A stretch of 64,000 nucleotides of DNA. Source: Marinobacter sp. LV10R510-11A (lineage in GTDB: Bacteria; Pseudomonadota; Gammaproteobacteria; Pseudomonadales; Oleiphilaceae). Within the stretch, counting starts at the first letter, position 1. The number at the start of each line of letters is the position of its first letter. The notes below the pieces were generated by a model. The model saw nothing but the letters and a program-made list of their open reading frames with translations. It was not told the origin of the DNA and made no database searches. The stretch is taken from the NCBI RefSeq assembly GCF_900215155.1, contig NZ_LT907980.1, forward strand, positions 2,604,001 to 2,668,000, given 5' to 3'. This document shows positions 34,486-44,623 of the stretch, piece by piece. The translations under genes and the position numbers were made by a program.

Positions 34486-36450
34486 ATGAGTCTTCAGGGA
34501 AATCTGACCCAGCAGGTAGAGGCCTACCACAACTGGAAAAAAGAGCTGATCCGCCAGATCGGCCGCTACCGGTTATGGCTTCAGGACAACAACCTGTTCT
34601 CTGACGACATCAGCACCCGGATTCGTCATGGCCTTGAGCTTCTTATTGAAGACGAGCTCACGATCGCGTTTGTTGGCGAGTATTCCCGTGGCAAAACGGA
34701 GCTGATAAACGCTCTGTTCTTCTCAGATTTTGGTCAACGCATGCTGCCCTCTCAGGCCGGGCGCACAACCATGTGCCCGACCGAGCTGTTCTTTGACCGC
34801 AGCGCCAACGAAAACTACCTGCTTTTACTCCCCATCGAGACCCGTACCGGTGACCTGTCATTGCAGCAACTACGCAAACAGCCAGAACGCTGGGTAAAGC
34901 ACGGCCTGGATGAGCGCGACCCCGAAGTCATGCGCGAGATTCTGGGAGAAGTTGCCCGGGTAAAAAGTGTTTCCGCCAAGCAAGCACGAGCGCTCGGCTT
35001 CGATGAAGACATGATTGAGAATGACCGCAACAACCCGGGCAATGTTCTGGTTCCAGCCTGGCGCAATGCCCAGATCAGTATTCGCCACCCGTTGTTCGAG
35101 CGTGGCCTGCGCATTCTCGACACACCAGGGCTGAACGCTCTCGGCTCCGAGCCTGAACTTACTATCAGCATGCTGCCACGAGCCCATGCCGTTATCTTTG
35201 TCCTAAGTGCAGACACTGGCGTCACCGCCAGCGACATGACCATCTGGAAAGAGCACATTGATACCGAGCATGCTGACCACCGCGCTGGGCGGTTTGCAGT
35301 GCTGAACAAGATTGACGTGCTGTGGGATGACCTTCAGGGCGAGAAACACACTCACGAAACTATTGAACGGGTACGCAGCTATACAGCTGACCACCTGGGC
35401 ATCCGCCAACAAGATATCATTCCGCTTTCCGCCAAACAGGGGCTGGTTGCAAGAGTGCGGAAGGACAAAGATCTGTTCGCCCGTTCCAACATCGGCAATC
35501 TGGAACAGTTGATTATTCAGCGCATTCTGATGCACAAGGAACAGCTGATTACCCAGAGCTTAATCAACGACCTGCTGGGCATGCTGCAGAACAGCCAAGC
35601 GGCTATGCAGACCCGCCTCGGCTCCCTCGAAGAGGAATTTCAGGCTTGTTCTGGCGTCACCATGGACAAAGCAGCCCTGAGTCGGCTGGCTGAGCGCGCC
35701 CAGAAAGACTACGACTTTTACTACAAAAAGCTGATCACACTGCGCTCAAGCCGCAGGCTTATGGGCTCTCAGGGTGAGATGCTGAAAAAGCTAGTAGATG
35801 AGGATCGCTTTGAGGCCCATGCCGATAAAATCCGAAAAAGTATGTCGAAAAGCTGGACCACGGTGGGCATGAACAGCTCTATGGATCAGTTTTTTGAGTT
35901 TCTCGAAAGCGATCTCAACAACCTGCTCAGCGAGGGCCGCCTTGCGGAGAAAATGGTGGGCGCTATTTATCGTCGCTATAACGATGACACCCGCGCCCGG
36001 CATCTGGAACCCATTCCGCTGCGTGCCGGCCGACATGTTATTGCGGTGAGGGAACTGCGCAAAAAAGCACGCCGCTTCCGCGCAAGCCCTAAAAACCTGC
36101 TAACTGAACAGTCTGTTTTGGTACAGCGTTTTTCTAATGTAATGGTGGGTGAAGCCAGAACCCTGCACAGCCGCGTGCGCAAGGATGTGGAGCGCTGGCC
36201 CTCAGAGGCATTGCTGCCAATCATGCAGTACTCCTTGGAGCAAAAACAGCTTCTGGAACACCAGATACGTCGCCTTCGGGATATGGTGAGAAGCGATCGC
36301 GACAGCCGCTCTGAGCGCGAACGCTTAGGCAATAGCATCAGCGACTTGCGCCGACAACTGGAGCTTGCAGATACCATGCAGCGGCAAATCCGCAAGCCCG
36401 CCCCTACCATGATCCAACAAAAAGTGGTCAATATCTCTGGCGCGATCTAG
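34486..36450 (+). CDS. Dynamin-like GTPase
   Basis: A 654-residue protein with a dynamin-type G domain: G1 GEYSRGKTEL at about residues 63-72, the switch region around QAGRTTMCPTE, G3 DTPGLNA near residue 213 and G4 NKIDVLWDD near 275. A long helical, coiled-coil half (about 360-640) follows, as in bacterial dynamin-like proteins that work on membranes. No transmembrane segment is evident, so binding would be peripheral. It sits between yggT and metX, where most relatives have no gene. Function in the cell is unknown. Confidence 0.85.
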   Translation: MSLQGNLTQQVEAYHNWKKELIRQIGRYRLWLQDNNLFSDDISTRIRHGLELLIEDELTIAFVGEYSRGKTELINALFFSDFGQRMLPSQAGRTTMCPTELFFDRSANENYLLLLPIETRTGDLSLQQLRKQPERWVKHGLDERDPEVMREILGEVARVKSVSAKQARALGFDEDMIENDRNNPGNVLVPAWRNAQISIRHPLFERGLRILDTPGLNALGSEPELTISMLPRAHAVIFVLSADTGVTASDMTIWKEHIDTEHADHRAGRFAVLNKIDVLWDDLQGEKHTHETIERVRSYTADHLGIRQQDIIPLSAKQGLVARVRKDKDLFARSNIGNLEQLIIQRILMHKEQLITQSLINDLLGMLQNSQAAMQTRLGSLEEEFQACSGVTMDKAALSRLAERAQKDYDFYYKKLITLRSSRRLMGSQGEMLKKLVDEDRFEAHADKIRKSMSKSWTTVGMNSSMDQFFEFLESDLNNLLSEGRLAEKMVGAIYRRYNDDTRARHLEPIPLRAGRHVIAVRELRKKARRFRASPKNLLTEQSVLVQRFSNVMVGEARTLHSRVRKDVERWPSEALLPIMQYSLEQKQLLEHQIRRLRDMVRSDRDSRSERERLGNSISDLRRQLELADTMQRQIRKPAPTMIQQKVVNISGAI

Positions 36451-36585
36451 CTTCCCGCCTGGCCACTACACAGCCTGTCGGTTGCAGCCATGACGGCCCA
36501 CCTTTAAACTGCTGTGCTGGTGTAGGTTTTTGTCCTATCCAGCAAAGCAGTTACTAACGGACCGAACCAGGAACCTGTCGCACCG

Positions 36586-37734
36586 ATGCCCGATTCCCTG
36601 CCTGTGGATTCTGTCGGGGTAGTGACCCCGCAGACGTACCATTTTGAAACGCCTATTGAGCTGGCGTGCGGCCACGCACTGGAACGCTATGATCTGGTGG
36701 TGGAAACCTATGGCGAACTTAACGCTGATCGCAGCAACGCCGTGCTTATATGCCACGCCCTAAGCGGCGATCATCATGCCGCCGGCTACCACTCGATGGA
36801 AGACCGCAAGCCTGGTTGGTGGGACACTTGCATTGGGCCTGGCAAGCCTGTGGATACCCATCGCTTTTTTGTGGTCAGCCTTAACAACCTAGGTGGCTGT
36901 CACGGCAGCACCGGCCCCAACTCAAGCAACCCGGCTACTGGCAAGCCTTATGGCCCGGACTTTCCGGTTATCACGGTGAGTGATTGGGTACAAAGCCAAG
37001 CATTGCTGGCGGATCGCTTGGGTATCGAGTGCTGGGCGGCTGTCGTAGGCGGCTCTCTCGGCGGCATGCAGGCCCTGCAATGGAGCCTGGATTATCCAGA
37101 CCGTTTGAAACACTCTGTGGCCGTTGCCTCTAGCCCCCGCCTGACTGCCCAGAACATCGCATTTAATGAGGTAGCACGGCAGGCGATCACCTCCGACCGG
37201 GAGTTCCATGACGGCCGGTACTACGATTTCGACACCCTGCCCCGTCGCGGCCTAATGCTGGCCAGAATGGTCGGCCACATCACTTATCTCTCAGATGCTT
37301 CCATGGGCGAGAAGTTTGGCCGTGAGCTGAGAGATCAGGCCTACAAGTTTGGCTACGGTGCTGAGTTTCAGGTGGAAAGCTACCTTCGATATCAAGGTGA
37401 GCGTTTCTCGGAAGTTTTTGACGCGAATACCTACTTACTGATGACCAAAGCGCTAGACTACTTTGACCCGGCTTTTGAATATGACGGCGACCTATCGAAG
37501 GCGCTCGCCAAAGCGAGGTGTGAGTTTCTGGTGCTGTCGTTCAGCACCGATTGGCGCTTTGCGCCGGCCCGCTCTGAAGAAATGGTGAACGCGATGATCG
37601 CAGCCCGCCGGAAGGTTTGCTACGCAGAGATCGATGCACCCTGGGGTCACGATGCGTTTCTGATTCCAACCCCCCGATACACCGCCGTTTTCACTGCATA
37701 CATGGATCGCGTTGCCAGGGAGGTGGGCGCATGA
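36586..37734 (+). CDS. metX: Homoserine O-acyltransferase (MetX)
   Basis: MetX activates homoserine for methionine synthesis. The 382-residue alpha/beta-hydrolase enzyme has [19 protein letters not shown] and the nucleophile Ser157 in GGSLGGMQ, and ends with the catalytic His in WGHDAF. Some gammaproteobacterial MetX enzymes use succinyl-CoA rather than acetyl-CoA, so the donor is left open. The ATG at 36586 has only a distant AGGAA; the metW start overlaps its stop. Confidence 0.95.
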   Translation: MPDSLPVDSVGVVTPQTYHFETPIELACGHALERYDLVVETYGELNADRSNAVLICHALSGDHHAAGYHSMEDRKPGWWDTCIGPGKPVDTHRFFVVSLNNLGGCHGSTGPNSSNPATGKPYGPDFPVITVSDWVQSQALLADRLGIECWAAVVGGSLGGMQALQWSLDYPDRLKHSVAVASSPRLTAQNIAFNEVARQAITSDREFHDGRYYDFDTLPRRGLMLARMVGHITYLSDASMGEKFGRELRDQAYKFGYGAEFQVESYLRYQGERFSEVFDANTYLLMTKALDYFDPAFEYDGDLSKALAKARCEFLVLSFSTDWRFAPARSEEMVNAMIAARRKVCYAEIDAPWGHDAFLIPTPRYTAVFTAYMDRVAREVGA

Positions 37735-38342
37735 GAGCGGATCTGGAAATTATTCAGCAATGGGTAAAGCCCGGCCATCACGTGCTGGATCTTGGTTGCG
37801 GCGACGGCACCCTGCTCAACTTTCTGCAGAAGGAGCGCAATGCCAGCGGATTTGGTTTAGAGATTAACCCAGACCACATAACCACCTGCATGAATCGTGG
37901 TGTGTCGGTGATTGAGCAAAACCTGGATACCCAGGGTTTGGAAAATTTTGACGACAACAGCTTTGATATTGTGCTGATGACACAGGCGCTGCAGGCCGTA
38001 CGCCGGCCGGACAAGGTGCTGGATGAAATGCTGCGCCTTGGCGGTGAAGGCATAGTCACCTTCCCGAACTTTGCCCACTGGCGCCTGCGCTGGGGGCTGG
38101 CTCTTAGTGGTCGCATGCCCGAATCCGAAGCCCTGCCGTACAAATGGTACAATACGCCGAACATACGGCTTTGCACCTTCAAGGATTTTGAGGCCTTGTG
38201 CCGTCAAAAAGGCATTCGCATTAAAAGCAGACGCGTGGTGGACGGCCAGCATCAGAACAGTTGGCTGGCACGCTGGTGGCCCAACCTGTTGGGAGAGATT
38301 GCCATATACCGCATTACCCGGGAGAACAGCAATAATGAATAA
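37731..38342 (+). CDS. metW: Methionine biosynthesis protein MetW
   Basis: A 203-residue SAM-methyltransferase-fold protein with motif [13 protein letters not shown] and the typical C-terminal [17 protein letters not shown]. MetW acts with MetX in the synthesis of O-acylhomoserine. It overlaps metX by ATGA, showing translational coupling. Confidence 0.95.
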   Translation: MRADLEIIQQWVKPGHHVLDLGCGDGTLLNFLQKERNASGFGLEINPDHITTCMNRGVSVIEQNLDTQGLENFDDNSFDIVLMTQALQAVRRPDKVLDEMLRLGGEGIVTFPNFAHWRLRWGLALSGRMPESEALPYKWYNTPNIRLCTFKDFEALCRQKGIRIKSRRVVDGQHQNSWLARWWPNLLGEIAIYRITRENSNNE

Positions 38343-38790
38343 AGCTCTGCACAGCATTATTACCATGGCAGCAGCTGCCTTGTTCGCCACGCTGCTTAGC
38401 CTTCCGGCCCATGCCGGCTCCGAGGGCTTCGGAGACTACCAGGTGCACTGGAGCGTTTTGCCCAGCACCTTCCTGACTGCCGAGACAGCAAAGACCAACA
38501 ACCTGCAGCGCAGCAAGGGCATTGGCATAGTCAACATTTCCATCATGCAAAAGAATGAAAGCGGCATTCTTCAGCCAGTTACAGGCCAGGTAGAAGGCAA
38601 GGTTTCAAACGACATTCAGCAGGTGAAGTTTCTGGCATTCCGCAGAATACAAGAGGGCGATTCTGTCTACTTTATTGCGCAATATCAGTACGCATCCGCC
38701 GAGCTGATGACGTTCAATATTACCGCCCGCCCTGTTGGGCATGGCAAGGATCTGCAGGTGCGATTCGCCCATACTCTTTTCAACGACTGA
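38335..38790 (+). CDS. DUF4426 exported protein
   Basis: A 151-residue protein with a signal peptide ([20 protein letters not shown], cleaved after AHA) and a beta-rich DUF4426 domain ([19 protein letters not shown]). Its ATG lies inside the metW 3' end, so it is coupled to it. DUF4426 genes are regular neighbours of metW and rdgB. The function is unknown; it is probably periplasmic. Confidence 0.9.
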   Translation: MNKALHSIITMAAAALFATLLSLPAHAGSEGFGDYQVHWSVLPSTFLTAETAKTNNLQRSKGIGIVNISIMQKNESGILQPVTGQVEGKVSNDIQQVKFLAFRRIQEGDSVYFIAQYQYASAELMTFNITARPVGHGKDLQVRFAHTLFND

Positions 38791-38797
38791 GCGAGCT

Positions 38798-39397
38798 ATG
38801 TCTGAGCAACTTGTTATTGCCAGTAACAACAAAGGCAAAATCAGCGAATTTACCCAGCTCCTTGCGCCACTGAACCTAATTCCAGTGCCCCAAGGCGAGC
38901 TGGGCGTCGGCGAAGCTGAAGAGCCAGCGGTTACCTTTGTAGAGAATGCCATCCTGAAAGCGCGCCATGCGGCTCGGGAAACTGGCTTACCCGCGCTGGC
39001 TGACGACAGTGGCCTAGCCGTAGACGCGCTGAACGGCGCTCCGGGTGTTCGCTCGGCACGTTACGCGGGGGTTGGAGCTTCTGATCTCGATAATCTGAAT
39101 GCGCTTCTGCAAGCCATGGCCGATGTGCCCGACGGCCAGCGGGGCGCACAGTTCCATTGTGTACTCGTGTACCTGCGCCACGCCGACGACCCGACACCCA
39201 TCATTTGCCACGGCCTTTGGCCTGGCTCGATCCTTAGGGCACCCCAGGGCGATGGCGGGTTTGGCTATGATCCGGTCTTTCTTTGCTCTGAAAAGAACTG
39301 CAGCGCTTCAGAACTGACCCGAGACGAGAAAAACCGCATAAGCCACCGAGGCAGAGCCTTGGTATTGCTGATGGAACAATTCAGGGCGGAGACCTGA
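38798..39397 (+). CDS. rdgB: XTP/dITP diphosphatase (RdgB/HAM1)
   Basis: RdgB removes inosine and xanthosine triphosphates from the nucleotide pool. The 199-residue product has the start [38 protein letters not shown] and [11 protein letters not shown], all signature segments. The ATG at 38798 follows the previous stop by 7 bases. It belongs to the metX-metW operon. Confidence 0.96.
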   Translation: MSEQLVIASNNKGKISEFTQLLAPLNLIPVPQGELGVGEAEEPAVTFVENAILKARHAARETGLPALADDSGLAVDALNGAPGVRSARYAGVGASDLDNLNALLQAMADVPDGQRGAQFHCVLVYLRHADDPTPIICHGLWPGSILRAPQGDGGFGYDPVFLCSEKNCSASELTRDEKNRISHRGRALVLLMEQFRAET

Positions 39398-39402
39398 GCC
39401 CC

Positions 39403-40551
39403 GTGACCACACTCACCTCAGAGCCGGTCACCCCACCCCTTAGCCTGTATATTCATGTGCCTTGGTGCGTGCGCAAATGCCCCTACTGTGATTTTAACTC
39501 CCATGCTCTTCAGGGCGATCTTCCCGAAGCTGCCTATTTGAATGCCCTGCTTGAAGACATGGATCAGGATCTTGCATTGGCATCAGGCCGCACGGTCGAA
39601 ACCGTGTTTATCGGCGGCGGAACGCCGTCGTTGATGAGTGGTGGTTTTTACCAGAAGCTTTTCAAAGGGCTAAGAGAACGCCTGACGTTCGCCGCCGATG
39701 CAGAAATCACCCTGGAAGCCAACCCGGGCACTCTGGAAGAAGGTCGTTTTGAAGCCTTCCGTGAAGCCGGCATTAATCGCTTGTCTATTGGCGTGCAGAG
39801 CTTCAATCCGGCTCACCTAAAAGCCCTCGGCCGCATTCACGACGACACCGCAGCGCACAGGGCCATTGAGACCGCAAAAAAAGCCGGCTTCGATAACTTC
39901 AATCTGGATTTGATGCATGGCCTACCCGGCCAAACTCCAAGTGAGGCTCTTGAAGATCTCAAATCTGCTATGAGCCATGAACCGCCGCACCTTTCTTGGT
40001 ACCAGCTGACATTGGAGCCCAATACTGAGTTCTACAGCCGGCCACCGGATTTGCCAGACGACGACCTTCTCTGGGAGATAGCTCAACGCGGCGGGGAGTA
40101 TCTGCACCAGCAAGGCTTTAATGACTACGAGGTGTCGGCTTGGAGCCAGGAAGGCAAAGCCTCACGGCACAACCTGAATTATTGGACGTTTGGGGATTAT
40201 CTGGCTCTGGGTGCCGGTGGCCACGGCAAAATCAGCTTCCCAGACGGCACGATCAGGCGTTACTGGAAAACACGGCAACCAGACGCCTACTTGAACCGGA
40301 TTGGTAGCCGAACGGCAGGAAGCGAACACATTGAAGTGGGGGAACTCCCTCTGGAGTTTCTGATGAACGCTCTGCGTCTTCGCGAAGGCGTGGATGAAAG
40401 TCTCTTTTGCGAACGCACGGGTTTACCCCTGACCGCCGTTGGGGTACAACTCCAGAAGCTGCGTGAAGATAAATTATTGGTTAGTGACCGGCTTCAGGCG
40501 ACAAGCTTGGGGCAAAGGTATCTGAACAGTCTTTTGGAGCGTTTTCTGTAA
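39403..40551 (+). CDS. hemW: Radical SAM heme chaperone HemW
   Basis: A 382-residue radical SAM protein with the cluster motif CVRKCPYC at residues 22-29 and the HemW heme-binding HNLNYW motif. HemW delivers heme to respiratory enzymes and is no longer thought to be a coproporphyrinogen oxidase. The C-terminal HemN_C part (LEFLMNALRLREGV) is complete. It starts at a GTG (GTGACCACACTC) at 39403, 3 bases after rdgB, and its stop overlaps the next gene. Confidence 0.94.
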   Translation: MTTLTSEPVTPPLSLYIHVPWCVRKCPYCDFNSHALQGDLPEAAYLNALLEDMDQDLALASGRTVETVFIGGGTPSLMSGGFYQKLFKGLRERLTFAADAEITLEANPGTLEEGRFEAFREAGINRLSIGVQSFNPAHLKALGRIHDDTAAHRAIETAKKAGFDNFNLDLMHGLPGQTPSEALEDLKSAMSHEPPHLSWYQLTLEPNTEFYSRPPDLPDDDLLWEIAQRGGEYLHQQGFNDYEVSAWSQEGKASRHNLNYWTFGDYLALGAGGHGKISFPDGTIRRYWKTRQPDAYLNRIGSRTAGSEHIEVGELPLEFLMNALRLREGVDESLFCERTGLPLTAVGVQLQKLREDKLLVSDRLQATSLGQRYLNSLLERFL

Positions 40552-41084
40552 TGAGCACGGATAAAGGACGACCGGCTTTACCTAAAAGCTTAAAAGCTTG
40601 CCTGATAGCAACCGTGCTTTTGCTAGCAGCCTTGGTGTTGATCAATCAGCCCCTGAAAACGGGATCTGCACATCAGGGGATTGTGAGCTATCAATTGGCG
40701 GGAAGCGCCGAACAAGCGCTGGCTATCGTACAAAGCTGGGGCGAGGACGGCCTGCAATGGGCAAAAATATCCCTGTGGGTGGATTTCCTGTTTATCCCAA
40801 TTTACTGCATTACGCTCATACTGCTAACCCGACGCTGCACTCTGGACAGGCCTGGCATTCGCGAGCGCACAACCGCGCGCTGGATTCGCACACTGTTTAT
40901 AGTCGCCGGCTTGGCCGATATAGCAGAGAACGTGTTACTGCTGAACAACCTAGAGACACCCACCGATGCCATCAGTATTGCCGCCGCCATCAGTGCGCTG
41001 ACGAAGTTTACGGCTCTGACAATTGGCATCGCAGGGCTGGTTATCATCCGAGCGGCCCGGCGCCATCCATTGGCACCAGGATAA
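40551..41084 (+). CDS. Hypothetical integral membrane protein
   Basis: A 177-residue protein starting within the hemW stop codon (TAATG). Four hydrophobic segments are visible near residues 14-32, 70-90, 105-125 and 140-165. I do not recognise the family. The overlap suggests co-expression with hemW. Confidence 0.75.
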   Translation: MSTDKGRPALPKSLKACLIATVLLLAALVLINQPLKTGSAHQGIVSYQLAGSAEQALAIVQSWGEDGLQWAKISLWVDFLFIPIYCITLILLTRRCTLDRPGIRERTTARWIRTLFIVAGLADIAENVLLLNNLETPTDAISIAAAISALTKFTALTIGIAGLVIIRAARRHPLAPG

Positions 41085-41119
41085 TAGCTTCAGTACGCTA
41101 AAGAGCGTCAGCCCAAAAT

Positions 41120-41878
41120 TTAATTAGTCCGGTGGAACAGCAAGTCCCACACGCCGTGGCCAAGGTTCTCACCACGCTTCTCAAATTTGGTAACCGGGCG
41201 ATAGTCGGGGCGAGGTGAGTATTCGCCTTGCTCCTGGGTATTCGCAAACCCTTCAGACTCGCCCATCACCTCCATCATATATTCAGCGTAGTTTTCCCAA
41301 TCTGTCGCCAAGTGCAATATGCCGCCCACTCTCAGCTTGTGGCGGATACGCTGGACAAATTCCGGCTGCACCAGCCGGCGCTTATGATGCTTCTTTTTGT
41401 GCCAAGGGTCTGGGAAGAACACCATAACCTGATCCAAGCCGGCATCCGGCAGGCACAGATCAATCACATCGTTGGCATCTATGTTGTAAACACGGACATT
41501 CTCCAGCCCGCGATCCTCAATTTCCTTGAGCAACGCGCCTACCCCAGGCAGGTGAACTTCCACGCCAATAAAATCCTGCTCTGGGGCAGCTTCAGCCATG
41601 TCCGCCAGAGATCCCCCCATACCGAAACCGATTTCAAGGTTGAGCATGGCATCCCGGCCAAAAATCTGGCGCGGGTCGATCATGCCGTTTTCACGGCTTA
41701 GGCCGAACTTCGGCCAGCTGCGCTCGTAAGCCTTTTTCTGGCCTTCTGTCATCCGGCCCTGGCGCAATACAAAACTGCGAATACCTCGGCGGGTAGTAAT
41801 GGGTGAATCGCCGGCCTGCTGTTTCAGTGTGTTCTCACCACTAAGATCATGCGGCTCTTTCTGGTCAGTCATCTGCAA
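41120..41878 (-). CDS. trmB: tRNA (guanine-N7)-methyltransferase
   Basis: TrmB methylates G46 of tRNA variable loops. The 252-residue protein has the SAM motif [29 protein letters not shown], and the family motif [21 protein letters not shown]. The N-terminal 40 residues are unconserved, so the start may also be the second ATG two codons on. It converges on the hemW operon. Confidence 0.96.
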   Translation of the reverse strand: MQMTDQKEPHDLSGENTLKQQAGDSPITTRRGIRSFVLRQGRMTEGQKKAYERSWPKFGLSRENGMIDPRQIFGRDAMLNLEIGFGMGGSLADMAEAAPEQDFIGVEVHLPGVGALLKEIEDRGLENVRVYNIDANDVIDLCLPDAGLDQVMVFFPDPWHKKKHHKRRLVQPEFVQRIRHKLRVGGILHLATDWENYAEYMMEVMGESEGFANTQEQGEYSPRPDYRPVTKFEKRGENLGHGVWDLLFHRTN

Positions 41879-41943
41879 TCCTTAACCGCGGGCTGCGGGT
41901 CTGATTAAGGGAATTTGTACACAGTTTAACAGAGTAGGAACAA

Positions 41944-43470
41944 TCAGGCGGATACCACAGAGCTCTTACCGGTCTGGCGATCAAACTGGCGGTACCCCAA
42001 CGCTTCTATCAGATGCGGCTGCGCAACCGCATCACACTCTTCAAGATCCGCCAGCGTACGTGCAACACGCAGTATACGGTGCAGTGCGCGTGCCGAGAGC
42101 CCCAGCTTCTCCATCGCGCCCGTGAGCAGCTTTTCCCCAGAGCGGTCAAGGCTGCAGGCTTCCTGCAACTCACGCCCAGACAAGATGGCATTAACGCACC
42201 CGCGCCGGGCCTGGCGCTCTCTAGCGTGCGCCACTCGCGTGCGCACCACCGCGCTGGCTTCACCATCACCGCCAGACTGCATTAGTACATCACCACCCTG
42301 AACGGGCACTTCTACATGCAAATCAAATCTATCCAATAACGGGCCTGAAATTTTCGAACGGTAACGCATTATCTGTTGCGGCGTGCACTGACATTCAATG
42401 GTCGGATGCCCACTGTAGCCACATGGGCAGGGATTCATGGCGCCAATGACCTGAAAGCGAGCCGGAAAAGTCACCTGACGCGCCGCCCTACTGATCGAAA
42501 TCTCCCCGGTTTCCATGGGTTCACGAAGCACCTCCAGAACACGGCGCTCAAATTCCGGCAGCTCATCCAAAAAGAGCACCCCACGGTGCGCCAGGGAAAT
42601 TTCCCCAGGCCGTGGGCTACTGCCACCGCCCACCAGCGCCACGGCAGAAGCGGTGTGGTGGGGGGACCTGAACGGAGGCTGGCGCCAACCGCCCACTCTT
42701 ACCGAGTGCCCGGCAACAGAATGCACACTGGCTACTTCCATGGCGTGCTCATCGCTCAGATTCGGCAGAATACCAGGCAGTCGGCTGGCCAACATGCTTT
42801 TTCCTGTTCCAGGAGGACCAAAAAACAGCAGGTTGTGGGCGCCAGCCGCAGCTACCTCCAGCGCCCTTCGCGGAACGCTTTGGCCACGAACATCTGCAAG
42901 ATCTGGCATGCCATCGACAGCTACGAATTCCGGCATAGATCGGGGCACAGGAACCAGGCGCGCCCGGCCACAGAGATGTTCACAAACGGCCAGTATGTGG
43001 CCCGCCGCTAGCACGTCATGCTGGCTTGCAAGGGCGGCTTCTTCGGCATTGGCATTAGGTATCAGCAAGCTCCGACCTTCTTTACGCGCAGCCAGCACAG
43101 CGGGCAGCACGCCCTTCAATGGACGAAGCGCACCATCGAGCGAGAGTTCTCCGAGGAATTCACAGGTGGACAGGCTTTCTGCCGGAATTTGTCCGGAAGC
43201 GGCAAGAATGCCTAGGGCAATCGGCAAATCAAAGCGTCCGCCTTCCTTAGGCAGGTCTGCAGGAGCGAGGTTGATCGTTATTCGACGGGCGGGGAATTCA
43301 AAGCCAGAATTCAAAAGTGCGCTTCTTACACGCTCACGACTTTCACGCACGCCGGTTTCAGGCAAGCCGACAATAGTAAGCGCGGGAAGACCGCCTGAAA
43401 GGTGCACCTCAACCGTGACCTCAGGTGCAGAAACGCCAATACTGGCGCGGGAATGGACAATGGCAAGCAT
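41944..43470 (-). CDS. YifB-family Mg-chelatase-like AAA+ ATPase (ComM-like)
   Basis: A 508-residue protein with an N-terminal Lon-like domain (ISVNGLP-like VGLPETGVRESRERVRSALL), an AAA+ core with Walker A GPPGTGKSMLA and Walker B VLFLDELPEF, and a CxCGYxGH...C zinc-like motif (NPCPCGYSGHPTIECQC). Relatives (ComM) act as branch-migration helicases in natural transformation. The ATG at 43470 has GGAAGG upstream; an extension to 43515 is unlikely. Confidence 0.92.
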   Translation of the reverse strand: MLAIVHSRASIGVSAPEVTVEVHLSGGLPALTIVGLPETGVRESRERVRSALLNSGFEFPARRITINLAPADLPKEGGRFDLPIALGILAASGQIPAESLSTCEFLGELSLDGALRPLKGVLPAVLAARKEGRSLLIPNANAEEAALASQHDVLAAGHILAVCEHLCGRARLVPVPRSMPEFVAVDGMPDLADVRGQSVPRRALEVAAAGAHNLLFFGPPGTGKSMLASRLPGILPNLSDEHAMEVASVHSVAGHSVRVGGWRQPPFRSPHHTASAVALVGGGSSPRPGEISLAHRGVLFLDELPEFERRVLEVLREPMETGEISISRAARQVTFPARFQVIGAMNPCPCGYSGHPTIECQCTPQQIMRYRSKISGPLLDRFDLHVEVPVQGGDVLMQSGGDGEASAVVRTRVAHARERQARRGCVNAILSGRELQEACSLDRSGEKLLTGAMEKLGLSARALHRILRVARTLADLEECDAVAQPHLIEALGYRQFDRQTGKSSVVSA

Positions 43471-43559
43471 AACAACCTTCCATGGTTTCTGAATATCAGT
43501 ATGTGGCCAAAGCACATCGGCCCACCGAAACCCGGCGTCCTGCCGGGAATTGTTCAGGT

Positions 43560-43814
43560 TTACTGTGCTTTCGGGGAAAGCTCCATCTCAGCAACCTTTT
43601 TTTCCAGAGCCTCTACCTTTTCGCGGGTTTTCATAAGTACCGCCTGCTGGGCATCAAACTCTTCGCGGGTAACCAACTCCAAGCGCGATAGAACCGACAT
43701 AACCGTCGCCCGGGCTTGGGTTTCAAAATCTTCACGCGCAGCGCGCGCCATATCTGGGACAAACTGGCCGAACTGCCCCTGCAACTGGGCGAAAATATCC
43801 TGTGGACCTTTCAC
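43560..43814 (-). CDS. ubiK: UbiK accessory factor for ubiquinone synthesis
   Basis: An 84-residue helical protein (formerly YqiC/BMFP) that helps the Ubi complex with ubiquinone synthesis. It has an amphipathic N-terminus (DIFAQLQGQFGQFVPDMARAA) and a coiled coil with VTREEFDAQQAVLMKTREKVEALE, the family hallmark. It precedes yifB, as in related genomes. Confidence 0.92.
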   Translation of the reverse strand: MKGPQDIFAQLQGQFGQFVPDMARAAREDFETQARATVMSVLSRLELVTREEFDAQQAVLMKTREKVEALEKKVAEMELSPKAQ

Positions 43815-43996
43815 ACATCACCTCACTGATTCAAATAATGTCCGGTTTCGGCCAAAAGACTAGTGCCGTGGAAAGAGCCGTTGCCGGTTTGCAAGAGTGT
43901 ATCACACCGCCAGCCCTGCCATACTGTGCGTGGTGAGCACTTAGTGGCTCTGGCCACCCCCTAGCCTGCTCTGTTCTGGCTCAGGGGTTGGTAGAG

Positions 43997-44013
43997 CGCA
44001 CAATTCTGGTGCA
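43997..44013 (+). promoter_or_regulatory. Putative NtrC binding site
   Basis: CGCACAATTCTGGTGCA fits the NtrC consensus TGCACC-N5-GGTGCA, with the right half perfect. It lies about 75 bases before the sigma-54 promoter of glnK-amtB. This is a pattern match, not proof of binding. Confidence 0.6.
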
Positions 44014-44087
44014 TAAACTGGCACTCAGATTTTTGTCAACCGTCACCAGAACTGCTCAAGATTATGATTTGGTTATATTTTTTTGCG

Positions 44088-44104
44088 TTGGCACACCCGG
44101 TGCT
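44088..44104 (+). promoter_or_regulatory. Putative sigma-54 promoter of glnK-amtB
   Basis: TTGGCACACCCGGTGCT has GG (44090-44091) and GC (44102-44103) separated by exactly 10 bases, the sigma-54 -24/-12 rule. It lies about 110 bases before the glnK start. Known glnK-amtB operons are NtrC/sigma-54 controlled under nitrogen limitation. Confidence 0.75.
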
Positions 44105-44134
44105 AAAGCTCTCGTACGCAATCCGCACAATTGA

Positions 44135-44554
<420 letters not shown>

Positions 44555-44623
44555 TCCTGCTCTGATCAATTAGCAGCTAACGCAAAAAAATCAATCTGAA
44601 GTGCCTCGTGCGGAGGGCCTCTC

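Noticed and set aside
42515..43492. 325-codon plus-strand frame inside yifB
   Set aside because: Antisense to a conserved AAA+ ATPase, with low-complexity Ser/Arg/Pro composition and no recognisable domain.
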